From ZC4RG29 sp964521255 (GTDB lineage: Bacteria; Bacteroidota; Bacteroidia; Cytophagales; Cyclobacteriaceae): a DNA stretch of 64,000 nt. The position numbers were made by a program, and so were the translations under genes. Numbering within the stretch: the stretch's first letter is position 1; the number at the start of each line of letters is the position of its first letter. The stretch lies in assembly GCA_964521255.1 (NCBI GenBank), contig CAZFRM010000005.1, positions 1 through 64,000 on the forward strand. The letters run 5' to 3'. The notes under the pieces were generated by a model, which saw only the letters and a program-made list of their open reading frames with translations, made no database searches and was not told where the DNA came from. Shown here piece after piece: positions 34,044 through 43,838 of the stretch.

Positions 34044-34600
34044 TTATCTCCTAACTTTTCCTTTCTCAGATCAAGAGCTTCTAATGTAAAAGCTTCTGCC
34101 TGTGTGAACCTTCCCATCGTTGCATAGAGTAGCCCTTGATTGGCGATAACTTTAATGTATCCTATATCATTCGATAAACCACTCTTTTCGAAGAGTGCTT
34201 TTGCTGTTTTAAAACGATTATCTGCATAACTGAATTTTCCGGATGCATAACCCAATTCACCCATCTCCAGATTGAAGCGCGCATTTTCAACATCAGTAAA
34301 TTCAGTATTCTTGTAATAGGATGTAACGAGATTACTCCATGTTCCGAACTTTGCGTTGAACTCACCTTTCTCTTTTACATCAAACAAACCTGAGTTATCA
34401 CTCAACAATATGGCGTAATCAAAATCAGTAGAATCAAATTCTGCACGCGCTTTGTCCATATCTTTTAACAAAGCATTTCCGGCTTTCGAGAGGGTTTTCT
34501 TTGCCTTATCCTCGCCCATCTTTTTAAGATTGTCAAGGATCTGCCCTGTCAATAATTGTGATGAGAAAAAAGCAATGCAATAAAAAAAGATTGGCTTCAT
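34040..34600 (-). CDS. Truncated exported TPR protein
   Basis: A 186-residue protein with a signal peptide (about 1-19, FFSSQLLTGQ) and tetratricopeptide-like helices (NARFNLEMGELGYASGKFSYADNRF; LLYATMGRFTQAEAFTLEALDLRKEKLGD). Kinesin-light-chain-type TPR proteins continue after LGD with further repeats, often into a CHAT domain; this one stops three codons later at the junction with the antitoxin fragment. It is probably the 5-prime piece of a larger gene. A GTG nine codons upstream is a less likely start. Confidence 0.7.
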   Translation of the reverse strand: MKPIFFYCIAFFSSQLLTGQILDNLKKMGEDKAKKTLSKAGNALLKDMDKARAEFDSTDFDYAILLSDNSGLFDVKEKGEFNAKFGTWSNLVTSYYKNTEFTDVENARFNLEMGELGYASGKFSYADNRFKTAKALFEKSGLSNDIGYIKVIANQGLLYATMGRFTQAEAFTLEALDLRKEKLGDK

Positions 34601-34696
34601 GTTTCGATTGACGAAATTCAACAGCACTAATTTAGACTAAACATGATTACTGATACGATGATCAAATCGATTTGTCTGCGGATTCAAATCACTTCA

Positions 34697-35626
34697 TCAT
34701 AGAAAACTATCCGTTTCACGATACGCCTTTATAAGGGCAAGTTCACCCTCTTTTCCAGGAAGCGCATTGCCATGTTCCATGCCCATGATACCGCGATAGC
34801 CTTTGTTGTAGATGTACTTGAAAATATTCTTATAATTGATTTCGCCTGTTGTAGGTTCTTTTCTTCCGGGATTGTCACCAATTTGAAAGTAGGCAATCTC
34901 ATCCCAGCACATTTCGATATGCGGAATAAGATGACCCTCGTTCTTTTGCATGTGGTAGATGTCATACAAAATTTTACACGACGGACTATTCACAGCTTTA
35001 CAAATCATATAGGTCTGATCGGAATGACGAAGAAACAGATCAGGATTATCACTCAATGGTTCAAGTACCATGATTAATCCGTGAGGTTCCAAAATTTCAG
35101 CCCCCTTTCTTAAAGCAGCAATCACATTCGATGTTTGAATTCCTATTGGCAGGTTGCGTTCAAAATAACCAGGCACAACTGTCAGCCATTTTGCATTTAC
35201 GCGCTTGGCTGCTTCGACACTTACCTTGCAAGTTTTGACAAAAGTATCAACAAACTCTTGCTTACCGGTTGCTAACGATACCTTCCAATTGTCACCACCG
35301 TCAATGACAAAAACACCCATAGTCATTCCTAACCGTGCGAGTTCGCTTCCAATTTTTTCCTGCTCTTCTTTTGGTCGCCCTAATAATCCATTGTCTTCTA
35401 TACCACGAAAGCCTTGCTCGTGCATAAATTTTATCTGGTCAATAAAATTTTTGCCTGCATGATTGGCGAACATTCCATCGTGTGGTGCATAGTTTAAATT
35501 AAAGGTCTTCCCTTGTTGAGTGCTAATTTTTACAGACTCATTTGAGCTCTTGGCAAATGTTTCACCGGCAACAAATGCGGAAGCAGTAGCTGCTAATCCT
35601 TTTTGTAAGAAATTTCTTCTCTTCAT
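34697..35626 (-). CDS. Exported TIM-barrel sugar isomerase/epimerase-like protein
   Basis: A 309-residue protein of the xylose-isomerase-like TIM barrel family, hydroxypyruvate isomerase group. The N-terminus KRRNFLQKGLAATASAF is a twin-arginine-type signal. Metal-binding positions are visible in VLEPLSD, ILYDIYHMQKNEG, YFQIGDNPGRKEPTTGEIN and MGMEHG. The periplasmic enzyme probably isomerises a small sugar or sugar acid. It stands alone between the decayed TPR locus and the RsmB-type gene. Confidence 0.9.
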   Translation of the reverse strand: MKRRNFLQKGLAATASAFVAGETFAKSSNESVKISTQQGKTFNLNYAPHDGMFANHAGKNFIDQIKFMHEQGFRGIEDNGLLGRPKEEQEKIGSELARLGMTMGVFVIDGGDNWKVSLATGKQEFVDTFVKTCKVSVEAAKRVNAKWLTVVPGYFERNLPIGIQTSNVIAALRKGAEILEPHGLIMVLEPLSDNPDLFLRHSDQTYMICKAVNSPSCKILYDIYHMQKNEGHLIPHIEMCWDEIAYFQIGDNPGRKEPTTGEINYKNIFKYIYNKGYRGIMGMEHGNALPGKEGELALIKAYRETDSFL

Positions 35627-35835
35627 GTTAATGGTAATGGTTAGTTATTCTATTTCTATTGTTTTCAAAATCAGGAAAATCTCCTGCATCTCTTTCACGC
35701 TTCCTGGTTTGTCAAAGTCACTGATTCTACTCACTTGCATCCATATCCCCTGAACAAGTCGGACAACATTGATAATCAATATAAAAACATTCCTTAAAAT
35801 ACCTTCTGTTCGATCGCGTGTTTTTATCTTGCCGC

Positions 35836-37026
35836 GTGAAATTACACCGCACCACTACCGAAGCTGTTGTCCAGGCATTGGAACTGATCTTTGTTCAAAA
35901 GAAATATGCCGATAAGGTCATTGAAAAAATACTGAAGCAAAATCCGAAGTGGGGCGCTCGCGACAGGCGGTTTATTGCTGAAACATCGTATGACATTGTT
36001 CGGTGGTACCGATGGCTGATGGAAATCTCAGAAAGTGAACCTGAAGATTTCTGGAATCTAATAGCGACTTATTTCAGATTGAGAGGTGTACAACTTCCCG
36101 GCTGGTCTGAATTTCAAAACCTTGACGAAGCCAAAATATTTCAACGTCGTAAAGAATTAGAAGGAACAAGAAAGATAAGGCAGTCCATTCCCGACTGGCT
36201 TGATGATCTGGGTTACAACGAACTCGGTGAACGATGGAGCACTGAATTGGAATCTCTTAACGAAGAAGCTTCCGTTGTTCTTCGCGTCAATACAATAAAG
36301 ACCACAAAGGAAGATCTTCAGCAAAAACTGAAAGATGAAGGAGTTGAAGCAGAGCCTCTTCCCGATTTTGTTGACGCACTGATTTTAAAAGTGAGACAAA
36401 ATGTTTTCAAATTAAAAGCTTTCCAGGATGGTCTATTTGAAGTTCAGGACGCAGCCTCACAACTTGTAGCACCTTTTCTCCAGGTAGAGCCGGGCATGCG
36501 TGTGATCGATGCTTGCGCAGGAGCTGGCGGAAAGACACTTCACCTTGCAGCGCTGATGAAGAACAAAGGCCGCCTCCTCGCACTTGATGTTGAACAATGG
36601 AAACTGGATGAATTACAGAAGCGTGCGCGAAGAGCAGGTATCAGCAATCTTGAAACAAAATTGATTGATTCCTCTAAAATTATTAAGCGACAATCCGCAT
36701 CGGCTGACCGCTTGCTCCTGGATGTACCTTGCTCAGGACTGGGTGTTTTAAAACGAAACCCGGATGCGAAATGGAAGTTATCATTGGAATTTATCGACAA
36801 GGTAAGCTTGCTCCAATCACAAATACTTAATGATTACAGCGCGATGGTAAAGCCCGGAGGGAAACTTGTTTACGCTACATGCAGTATTCTTCCTGCAGAA
36901 AATGTAAAGCAGGTTGAAAATTTTCTTCAAAGTAAAATGAATGATTTTGAATTGACAGAAGAACACAACACGTGGCCATCGGAAGGCTTCGATGGTTTTT
37001 ATATGGCGCGATTACTCAGAAAGTAA
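35836..37026 (+). CDS. RsmB/NOP-type RNA cytosine-C5 methyltransferase
   Basis: A 396-residue SAM-dependent methyltransferase. An N-terminal NusB-like helical part (about 1-140) precedes the catalytic domain with the SAM loop VIDACAGAGGKTLHLA, motif IV LLDVPCSGLGVLKRNPD and the second catalytic cysteine in VYATCSILPAEN. It methylates cytosine in rRNA; the exact position is unknown. I prefer GTG at 35836 (VKLHRTTTEAV) over GTG at 35818, since homologues begin with a K-L-H-R block. Confidence 0.92.
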   Translation: MKLHRTTTEAVVQALELIFVQKKYADKVIEKILKQNPKWGARDRRFIAETSYDIVRWYRWLMEISESEPEDFWNLIATYFRLRGVQLPGWSEFQNLDEAKIFQRRKELEGTRKIRQSIPDWLDDLGYNELGERWSTELESLNEEASVVLRVNTIKTTKEDLQQKLKDEGVEAEPLPDFVDALILKVRQNVFKLKAFQDGLFEVQDAASQLVAPFLQVEPGMRVIDACAGAGGKTLHLAALMKNKGRLLALDVEQWKLDELQKRARRAGISNLETKLIDSSKIIKRQSASADRLLLDVPCSGLGVLKRNPDAKWKLSLEFIDKVSLLQSQILNDYSAMVKPGGKLVYATCSILPAENVKQVENFLQSKMNDFELTEEHNTWPSEGFDGFYMARLLRK

Positions 37027-37095
37027 ATGATCAAACCAAACCCTTGGAGGGTTTTAACTATCGTATCAACAATAAAGTTTCATGTCTCCTACGCA

Positions 37096-37153
37096 GCCCC
37101 TAACCCCTAAAGGGGCATTCCTGCGCGCTGTTTCCCCTTTAGGGGCTAGGGGC
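37096..37153. repeat. Inverted repeat between convergent genes
   Basis: Twenty-base arms (37096-37115 and 37134-37153) differ at one position and enclose 18 bases. They are built from CCCCTAA and TTAGGGG words typical of Bacteroidota intergenic repeats. It lies between the ends of the RsmB-type gene and typA and could stop transcription from both. Confidence 0.8.
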
Positions 37154-37192
37154 AAGCGATGGATGAACCGTCAACTCAAATATGACATAACA

Positions 37193-39016
37193 CTAATTTG
37201 TGCTTAATGCTCTGTTGCGTTCGCGCTTGCGCTCATTCTCATTAAGATAAATTTTACGCAAGCGAATTGACTTCGGTGTTACCTCCACATACTCATCGCT
37301 CTGAATGTATTCAAGTGCTTCTTCAAGCGTAAACTTGATGGCGGGAGCAATGCGCATTTTTTCATCCGAACCGGAAGCGCGAATGTTGGTAAGCTTTTTA
37401 GTCTTGGTAACATTGATAACAAGATCACCAGCGCGAATGTGTTCACCGATTACCTGGCCTTCATATACAGGTTCACCCGGATCGATGAAGAATTTTCCCC
37501 TGTCTTGTAAGTTATGCAAGCTGTATGGAATAGCTTCACCTTGCTCCATTACAATTAATGATCCGTTGATGCGACCTGGAATTTCTCCTTTGTAAGGTTG
37601 ATATTCTTTAAAGCGGTGCGTCATGATCGCTTCGCCGGCTGTTACGTTCAGTAAATAATTCCTCAACCCAATAATTCCACGCGATGGAATATTGAATTTC
37701 AAAATCATCCGGTCTCCTTTAGGTTCCATGTTCGTCATTTCACCTTTACGAATTGATACTGACTCAATTGCTTTTCCGGCATCTATCTCTGGTAAATCAA
37801 TTGTAAGCTCTTCAACGGGCTCGCACTTAACACCATCAATTTCTTTAAAGACAACTTGTGGCTGACCAATTTGTAACTCGTAGCCTTCACGCCGCATCGT
37901 CTCAATCAACACAGATAAGTGTAGTACACCGCGTCCGTAAACTGTGAAGCTATCAGCAGATCCGGTATCCCCTACGCGAAGCGCAAGATTCTTCTCTAAC
38001 TCTTTATCCAAACGGTCTTTGATGTGCCGTGACGTAACATATTTTCCTTCCTTACCATAGAATGGAGAATTGTTAATGGTGAAGAGCATGCTCATCGTTG
38101 GTTCATCGATGGCTATGGATTTAAGCGCTTCGGGTTTTTCAGGATCAGTTACCGTATCGCCAATTTCAAAACCTTCCAGTCCTACAATTGCTGCAATTTC
38201 TCCCGACGCTACTACATCTACTTTTTGTTTTTCAAAACCTTCAAAAACATAGAGGTCTTTAATCCTTGCTTTCGCGATTGTTTTACCATCACGCTTAACC
38301 ATGGCGACCGGTTGCCCAGACTTTAAGCTTCCGCGATGCATGCGACCAATGGCTACTCGTCCTATGTAAGAAGAATATTCAAGTGAAGTAATCAACAACT
38401 GAGGCGTACCTTGTTCTACCTTTGGCGCCGGAATGTATTGCACGATACCATCCAGAAGCGATGTTATATCTTCCGTCGGCTTCTTCCAATCGGTGCTCAT
38501 CCAACCTTGTTTTGCTGAACCATAAAATGTTGGAAAGTCAAGCTGATCTTCTGTAGCATCCAACTGGAACATCAGGTCAAATACCTGTTCATGTACTTCA
38601 TCGGGTGTACAATTTTTCTTGTCGACTTTGTTGATAACCACAATCGGTTTCAATCCCAACTGAAGAGCTTTTTGTAATACAAATCGTGTTTGAGGCATGG
38701 GGCCTTCAAAGGCATCTACCAGCAACAAACAACCGTCCGCCATATTCAACACGCGTTCCACCTCTCCACCGAAATCGCTGTGACCAGGTGTATCGATAAC
38801 ATTGATCTTATAGTCTTTATAATGAACGGAAACGTTCTTGGCGAGAATGGTAATACCGCGTTCTCTTTCAAGATCATTGCTATCCATGATCAATTCGCCG
38901 GGATTTTCATGGTCCTTGAAAAGCTTGCCAGCCATTAATAATTTGTCCACCAACGTAGTCTTGCCATGGTCAACGTGCGCTATAATGGCAATATTTCTTA
39001 TCTTGTCAGCCTCCAT
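37193..39016 (-). CDS. typA: Translational GTPase TypA/BipA
   Basis: A 607-residue ribosome-associated GTPase of full length. G motifs: AHVDHGKTT (G1), ERGITI (G2), DTPGHSDFGGEV (G3), NKVDK (G4), SAKQG (G5). A domain II barrel, EF-G-like domains III and V and the TypA-specific C-terminal domain follow (RGIIGLRNYLL, EHIRAGDLVINV). It helps large-subunit assembly and stress or cold adaptation. A minus-7 element lies 38 bases upstream. Confidence 0.97.
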   Translation of the reverse strand: MEADKIRNIAIIAHVDHGKTTLVDKLLMAGKLFKDHENPGELIMDSNDLERERGITILAKNVSVHYKDYKINVIDTPGHSDFGGEVERVLNMADGCLLLVDAFEGPMPQTRFVLQKALQLGLKPIVVINKVDKKNCTPDEVHEQVFDLMFQLDATEDQLDFPTFYGSAKQGWMSTDWKKPTEDITSLLDGIVQYIPAPKVEQGTPQLLITSLEYSSYIGRVAIGRMHRGSLKSGQPVAMVKRDGKTIAKARIKDLYVFEGFEKQKVDVVASGEIAAIVGLEGFEIGDTVTDPEKPEALKSIAIDEPTMSMLFTINNSPFYGKEGKYVTSRHIKDRLDKELEKNLALRVGDTGSADSFTVYGRGVLHLSVLIETMRREGYELQIGQPQVVFKEIDGVKCEPVEELTIDLPEIDAGKAIESVSIRKGEMTNMEPKGDRMILKFNIPSRGIIGLRNYLLNVTAGEAIMTHRFKEYQPYKGEIPGRINGSLIVMEQGEAIPYSLHNLQDRGKFFIDPGEPVYEGQVIGEHIRAGDLVINVTKTKKLTNIRASGSDEKMRIAPAIKFTLEEALEYIQSDEYVEVTPKSIRLRKIYLNENERKRERNRALSTN

Positions 39017-39054
39017 AAATACTTAAAATTCCCTTGTTTTCCTGAATTGAGGCG

Positions 39055-39062
39055 CAAAGATA
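39055..39062 (-). promoter_or_regulatory. Minus-7 element upstream of typA
   Basis: TATCTTTG on the minus strand, a perfect consensus box. A TTG lies 22 bases further out instead of 19, so the minus-33 match is weak. Confidence 0.5.
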
Positions 39063-39127
39063 GACTTTTTTGGTGAGCTTAATGCAAAAAGCTTAAAGCA
39101 GCAGTAAGTGTGGCGCTTTCTGCTTAT

Positions 39128-39496
39128 TCAGAAATAAAATTCGTGATTTAATAATGCCGACCTGATGGAAGCCTTAAGATTTTCAGGCGAACTATATTTT
39201 CTATCTTTCAGAAAGAAACCGGTTGATTCTTTTGTATCCGGATTGATCACCCAATATTCTTTCACGCCAAACTTTTCGTAGAGTTCTTTCTTTTTGATCA
39301 AATCATATTCTTCATAACTGTGAGAGAGTATTTCCAGGATTAAGTCGGGAACGCCGTGAACAGCATCCTCTTTAACTATGTGACTTCTTTCTGATGAAAT
39401 GAATAAAATATTTGGTTGAACCACGTTGCTATCCTCATCGAGATAAACATCAAAAGGAGCTATAAAAATTTCTCCAAAATTGTGTTCTAAAATCAC
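39128..39496 (-). CDS. N-terminally truncated Uma2-type PD-(D/E)XK protein
   Basis: A 122-residue Uma2/DUF820 protein; intact relatives have about 185-200 residues, so the first 60-70 are missing. The core remains: NFGEIFIAPFDVYLD, VVQPNILFIS, DLILEILSHSYEEYDLIKKKELYEKFGVKEYWVI. The catalytic Asp of VQPD is Asn here. Its ATG overlaps the stop codon of the upstream methyltransferase gene by 4 bases. It is probably a decayed nuclease, although the frame remains open. Confidence 0.8.
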   Translation of the reverse strand: MILEHNFGEIFIAPFDVYLDEDSNVVQPNILFISSERSHIVKEDAVHGVPDLILEILSHSYEEYDLIKKKELYEKFGVKEYWVINPDTKESTGFFLKDRKYSSPENLKASIRSALLNHEFYF

Positions 39497-40392
39497 CCTT
39501 TGAACCGGAGGAATGTACCCATCGGTAAATCGCGTTTGTGTTTCGATTTTAAAAAGAATTCACCACACTCAATATTCTCAACATTGAAATGCGTTTGCAC
39601 TACATTAAGTCCAACGATGGGCGAAAGACCCACTGCATATGTGCTCAGAATAAAAAAACAGTTTTTCTTTTCTAACAACTCACTTGTCATGTGAATCAAT
39701 TCATTCAGCTTTTCCTGTAACGTCCACTTCTCTCCTTCGGGTCCGCGGCCATACGGTGGAGGGTCCATGATAATGCCGTTGTATTTATTTCCACGTTTTA
39801 CTTCACGCTTTACAAACTTCAACGCATCTTCATACACCCATCGAATATCACTTAATCGATTTAATTGCATGTTTTGATTTGCCCAATTAATACCGGGCCG
39901 TGAAGCATCACAATGCACTACATCTGCTCCTGCATATTTAGCAACGACAGACGCTGCGCCGGTATAAGCAAAAAGATTTAATACGCGGGGATTTTTAACC
40001 GGCCAATTTTTTATTGTATCAAAAATGTAATTCCAGTTCTGTCCCTGCTCCGGAAAAATTCCTACATGGCCGAATCCCGTAAGGGCTAAGCGCAACTGGA
40101 TGGAAAGATCATCGAAAGCGTAGGAGATGTTCCAGCTTTCTTCCATGCCAGGTTTTTTAATCCATCCTCCTTTTATATCATCAGTGAATCGGAATTTATC
40201 TTTCTGTTCGCGATCAAACCGTGCATGCGAAAGTTTCTTCCATTCCTCATCCGTTAAAACTTTACTCCAGATTGCCTGTGGCTCCGGACGTATTAATGTG
40301 TACTTCCCAAATCGTTCAAGTTTCTCGCCGTCGCCAGAATCGATCAGCTCATAATCTTTCCATGAAGAAGGGTAAAGGAGAGAGAGTTTCAA
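39493..40392 (-). CDS. Class I SAM-dependent methyltransferase (RlmI/K-like)
   Basis: A 299-residue methyltransferase. The SAM-binding motif I is VLNLFAYTGAASVVAKYAGA, an acidic residue follows in VVHCDASRPGINWAN, and motif IV is IIMDPPPYGRGPEG, as in 23S rRNA cytosine or guanine methyltransferases of the RlmI/RlmK/RlmL group. The N-terminal 110 residues form a beta-rich domain in place of a PUA domain. The target base is unknown. Confidence 0.9.
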   Translation of the reverse strand: MKLSLLYPSSWKDYELIDSGDGEKLERFGKYTLIRPEPQAIWSKVLTDEEWKKLSHARFDREQKDKFRFTDDIKGGWIKKPGMEESWNISYAFDDLSIQLRLALTGFGHVGIFPEQGQNWNYIFDTIKNWPVKNPRVLNLFAYTGAASVVAKYAGADVVHCDASRPGINWANQNMQLNRLSDIRWVYEDALKFVKREVKRGNKYNGIIMDPPPYGRGPEGEKWTLQEKLNELIHMTSELLEKKNCFFILSTYAVGLSPIVGLNVVQTHFNVENIECGEFFLKSKHKRDLPMGTFLRFKG

Positions 40393-40408
40393 CGGGAGTC
40401 TAATGTTT

Positions 40409-40505
40409 AAAGTTTAAGGTTTAAAGTTAAATGATCTGTATTCCAAACCAGAAATTTCGAAGTAAACTTTGAATTTAAAACCTTAAACTTTGAACTTTAA
40501 ACCCT
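40409..40505. repeat. TTTAAAG word repeats as an inverted pair
   Basis: Perfect 14-base arms (AAAGTTTAAGGTTT at 40409-40422 and its complement at 40478-40491), each followed by further TTTAAAG or CTTTAAA words. It fills the gap between the divergent methyltransferase genes. Same family as 33741-33763. Confidence 0.8.
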
Positions 40506-40515
40506 AAACTTCCTC

Positions 40516-41307
40516 ATGCACCAACTCATTACCAGTCACCACAATCCCAAAATAAAAAGTCTGATTGCGTTGGAGAAACCACGCGAACGAAAGAAACAAT
40601 GCCTGTTTGTTATAGAAGGAAAAAAAGAGATTAGTCTTGCGCTGGAGGCAAACTACAAAATTGGCAATCTTTTCTTCTGCGAAGAGTTGATAACGCGAAA
40701 TGAAGTCGAAAGGTTGAAAATCGAGGATAAACTGCTTATCCCTGTTTCCAGGGAGGTGTTTGATAAGATTGCTATACGCGAAAATTCTGGAGGAATAGTC
40801 GCGGTAGCCGAACAGAAAGTACATCGACTTGATGAAATAAAGCTAACTGGCAATCCACTAATCCTGGTTTTGGAATCCGTTGAAAAACCCGGAAATCTTG
40901 GGGCTATTCTTCGAACCGCTGACGCCGCCGGAATCGATGCCGTTATAATTTGTGATCCCCAAACCGATTTTTACAATTCCAATGTAATTCGCTCAAGCCT
41001 TGGGTGTGTGTTTACGAATCAAATTGCAGCAGCGACTTCCGAAGAAACAATAGCCTGGCTGGTAAAGAACAACATTAAGATTTACTGTACATATTTAAGA
41101 GCCTCAAAACCTTACCACGAAATTGATTTTTCAAAACCCAGCGCCATTGTAATGGGAACGGAGGCTATTGGCCTATCGGATACCTGGGTTGAACAGTCTA
41201 CCAGTAATATCATTATTCCAATGGGAGGAAAAATTGATTCAATGAATGTTTCGACCGCTGCCGCGGTAGTGATTTTCGAAGCAAAACGTCAAAGGAACTT
41301 CGCTTAG
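40516..41307 (+). CDS. TrmH/SpoU-family RNA methyltransferase
   Basis: A 263-residue SPOUT methyltransferase. An N-terminal substrate-binding domain (HHNPKIKSLIALEKPRERKKQ, about 1-95) is followed by the knotted domain with LVLESVEKPGNLGAILRTADAAG, AIVMGTEAIGLSDTW and IPMGGKIDSMNVSTAAAVVIFE, the three SpoU motifs. It 2-prime-O-methylates a ribose in rRNA or tRNA. Confidence 0.94.
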   Translation: MHQLITSHHNPKIKSLIALEKPRERKKQCLFVIEGKKEISLALEANYKIGNLFFCEELITRNEVERLKIEDKLLIPVSREVFDKIAIRENSGGIVAVAEQKVHRLDEIKLTGNPLILVLESVEKPGNLGAILRTADAAGIDAVIICDPQTDFYNSNVIRSSLGCVFTNQIAAATSEETIAWLVKNNIKIYCTYLRASKPYHEIDFSKPSAIVMGTEAIGLSDTWVEQSTSNIIIPMGGKIDSMNVSTAAAVVIFEAKRQRNFA

Positions 41308-41429
41308 GTGTGATTTTTTTGATTTTCAATATTTCCTTACGAGATGTAAGAATATGGTATGCTTTGAACAATTTTCGCAGTTGTATCTCATTCCTTAATC
41401 ATAAATTTAAAAATTCCTACTTAGTGTAA

Positions 41430-43757
41430 ATGGAGAAAATACCTTTCGATAGCTCGTTCTTACAGGAAGATAAGTTCCTTAATGCTTTATCGGAAGCTTA
41501 TCGTCTTCAGGAAGCAATAATAAGCGCTACTGAACTCTCCATCATTTCAACTAACCCTGATGGAATCATAACAAGCTTTAATCGTGCTGCTGAAATAATG
41601 CTTGGCTATGACGCCGATGATGTTATCGGACGATTCACACCCGTAATATTTCACGACCTTGATGAGATAATACAGCACACGCACGAATTGAGTACAGAGT
41701 TGGGAACGGTCGTTGAACCTGGATTTGCCTCATTTGTGACGAGAGCGCGCATTACAAGAAAGGCAGATCGCAGAGAGTGGACTTATGTACGTAAAAATGG
41801 AACGCGTTTTCCCGTGATTCTCTCCATATCAGCATTGTACGATGATCATGATCAACTCATTGGTTATGCTGGTATCGCTACCGATATAACCGAACAAAAA
41901 AACGCAAACGAGAAAATAAAGGAATCAGAATCGCATCTTCGGGCAGTCGTAAGCTCTTTAGATGACATTCTGTATGAAGTGGATGAGTCAGGCCGATACC
42001 TTAACGCATGGGCAAAGGATGAAAAGCTTCTTTTTCTTCCCAAGAAAGAAATTCTTGGCAAAACTTTATCTGAGTTATATGGAGAAAAATTTGCAAGACC
42101 GTTTGATGAAATATTGAAGAAAGTAATTCACACAGGTCAATCACATAACCTTGAATACAAATCCATTGCTGAAGGCGATCAACGGTGGTTCAATGCAAAA
42201 TATTCTCTCATCCTCGACAAAGGACAATCTACCAAACGTGTTTCCATCAGCATTCATGATATCACGGACCGTAAAAAAGCCGAGTTTGCATTAAAAGAAA
42301 GCGAGCAAAAATTCAGGATGCTTGCCGAAAATATTCCTGGCTTTATTTACTTGTGCAATAACGATCAGAAGTATACCATGCTTTATCTGAATGATCGTGT
42401 TGTAGAGGTAACAGGTTATTCAAAAGAAGAATTTTTAGCAGGTGACATTCACTTCACTGATCTTTTTCATCCGGACGATACTGTAATGATTCGCAATTCC
42501 GTGGATGAAGCTTTGGCTTCAAAGCAAAACTTTCATCTCATTTACCGTATAAAGCATCACTCTGGTGAGCTGCGATGGATGGAAGAACATGGAATAGGCG
42601 TATACAGTGATCATCAATTGCTGTGGATTGAAGGATTTATCTGTGATATAACCGCACGCAAAAAAGCAGAAGATGAATTAATGCGTGTCTCCAACGAGAA
42701 CTTTAGAATATTTAATAACACATTAAGCTTTTACGCCCTGGCAAATTTTGATGGTTACTTCACGAAAGTAAATCCTGCCTGGCAAAAAATATTAGGTTGG
42801 TCTGTTGAAGAACTTTTGTCACGTCCCTACCTGGAATTTGTTCATCCTGATGACCATGAGCGAACTTTATCCATGGCGAAGGCCACCTCGGAAGGTAATG
42901 ACGTAGTCAGTTTCGAGAACCGTTATCAATGCAAAGATGGCACCTACCGATGGCTTCTTTGGACTTCTTCTGCAGACCTGGAACGAAAGATTATTTATTC
43001 TGCCGCTCTTGATATAACAGAACGCAAGCGCGCTGAAGAAGAACTTCTTCATTCAAGGGATAACCTGGAGTCTATTACCTCAAAGCTACAAGAACAGAAC
43101 CGGCAACTCGATGAGTTTGCTCACATTATTTCGCATAACCTGCGATCGCCTGTTGGAAATATACAAGCACTATTGTCATTTCTGAATGAAAACAGTTCAC
43201 TGGAAGATTTCAAGTTAATTTTTGGAAAGCTGAAAAACACTTCCGGAAATTTACGGGAGACCATGAACGAACTCATGGATACGCTTAAAATTAAAAAGAG
43301 CACTTCCATTGATAAAGTAGAACTACGCTTTAAAGACGTGCTGGACAAAGTTGTACAATCATTGGAAGGAAATCTTATTCAATGCGGTGCTAATGTTACG
43401 TATGATTTTAATGAGGCACCAAAGATTCATTATCCAAAAACTTATTTGGAAAGTATCTTTCAAAACCTGTTGAGCAACGCAGTGAAGTACCGCTCAGAAA
43501 ACAGGCCGCTGGAAATTTATTTCTCAAGTAGTGTTAGTAAAGGTCGTACTATACTCAAGGTAAAAGATAACGGCCAGGGTATTGACTTAGAGCGTTTCGG
43601 CGATAAACTATTTGGTATGCACAAAACTTTCCATGACCATAAAGAAGCAAGAGGTGTTGGATTGTTCCTGACCAAAACACAAATTGAAACCATGGGTGGC
43701 CAGATTTATGCTGAAAGTGAAGTGGATAAGGGGACAACTTTTATAATTGAATTCTGA
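41430..43757 (+). CDS. Multi-PAS sensor histidine kinase
   Basis: A 775-residue cytoplasmic histidine kinase without signal peptide or clear membrane segments. Four PAS/PAC modules are visible (about residues 25-155, 165-285, 290-410, 415-535), each closing with a DITxxKKAE or DITERKRAE sequence. A DHp region with the H-box FAHIISHNLRSPVGNIQ (about 567) and an HATPase domain follow (SIFQNLLSNAVKYR N-box, VKDNGQGIDLERFGDKLFGM G1, GVGLFLTKTQIETMGG G2). No response regulator is adjacent. PAS count and layout suit sensing of an intracellular cue. Confidence 0.95.
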   Translation: MEKIPFDSSFLQEDKFLNALSEAYRLQEAIISATELSIISTNPDGIITSFNRAAEIMLGYDADDVIGRFTPVIFHDLDEIIQHTHELSTELGTVVEPGFASFVTRARITRKADRREWTYVRKNGTRFPVILSISALYDDHDQLIGYAGIATDITEQKNANEKIKESESHLRAVVSSLDDILYEVDESGRYLNAWAKDEKLLFLPKKEILGKTLSELYGEKFARPFDEILKKVIHTGQSHNLEYKSIAEGDQRWFNAKYSLILDKGQSTKRVSISIHDITDRKKAEFALKESEQKFRMLAENIPGFIYLCNNDQKYTMLYLNDRVVEVTGYSKEEFLAGDIHFTDLFHPDDTVMIRNSVDEALASKQNFHLIYRIKHHSGELRWMEEHGIGVYSDHQLLWIEGFICDITARKKAEDELMRVSNENFRIFNNTLSFYALANFDGYFTKVNPAWQKILGWSVEELLSRPYLEFVHPDDHERTLSMAKATSEGNDVVSFENRYQCKDGTYRWLLWTSSADLERKIIYSAALDITERKRAEEELLHSRDNLESITSKLQEQNRQLDEFAHIISHNLRSPVGNIQALLSFLNENSSLEDFKLIFGKLKNTSGNLRETMNELMDTLKIKKSTSIDKVELRFKDVLDKVVQSLEGNLIQCGANVTYDFNEAPKIHYPKTYLESIFQNLLSNAVKYRSENRPLEIYFSSSVSKGRTILKVKDNGQGIDLERFGDKLFGMHKTFHDHKEARGVGLFLTKTQIETMGGQIYAESEVDKGTTFIIEF

Positions 43758-43761
43758 GTTG

Positions 43762-43827
43762 GTTATCAGTTATCGGTTAATTGTTATTGGTTAAAGGTTT
43801 GTTCACAATTTACTATTAACTGATAAC
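43762..43827. repeat. TTATCAGTTA inverted word repeat
   Basis: Arms GTTATCAGTTA (43762-43772) and TAACTGATAAC (43817-43827) are perfectly complementary around 44 bases. The same word builds the arms of the 15001-15065 repeat. Confidence 0.75.
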
Positions 43828-43838
43828 TGACACCAGAC

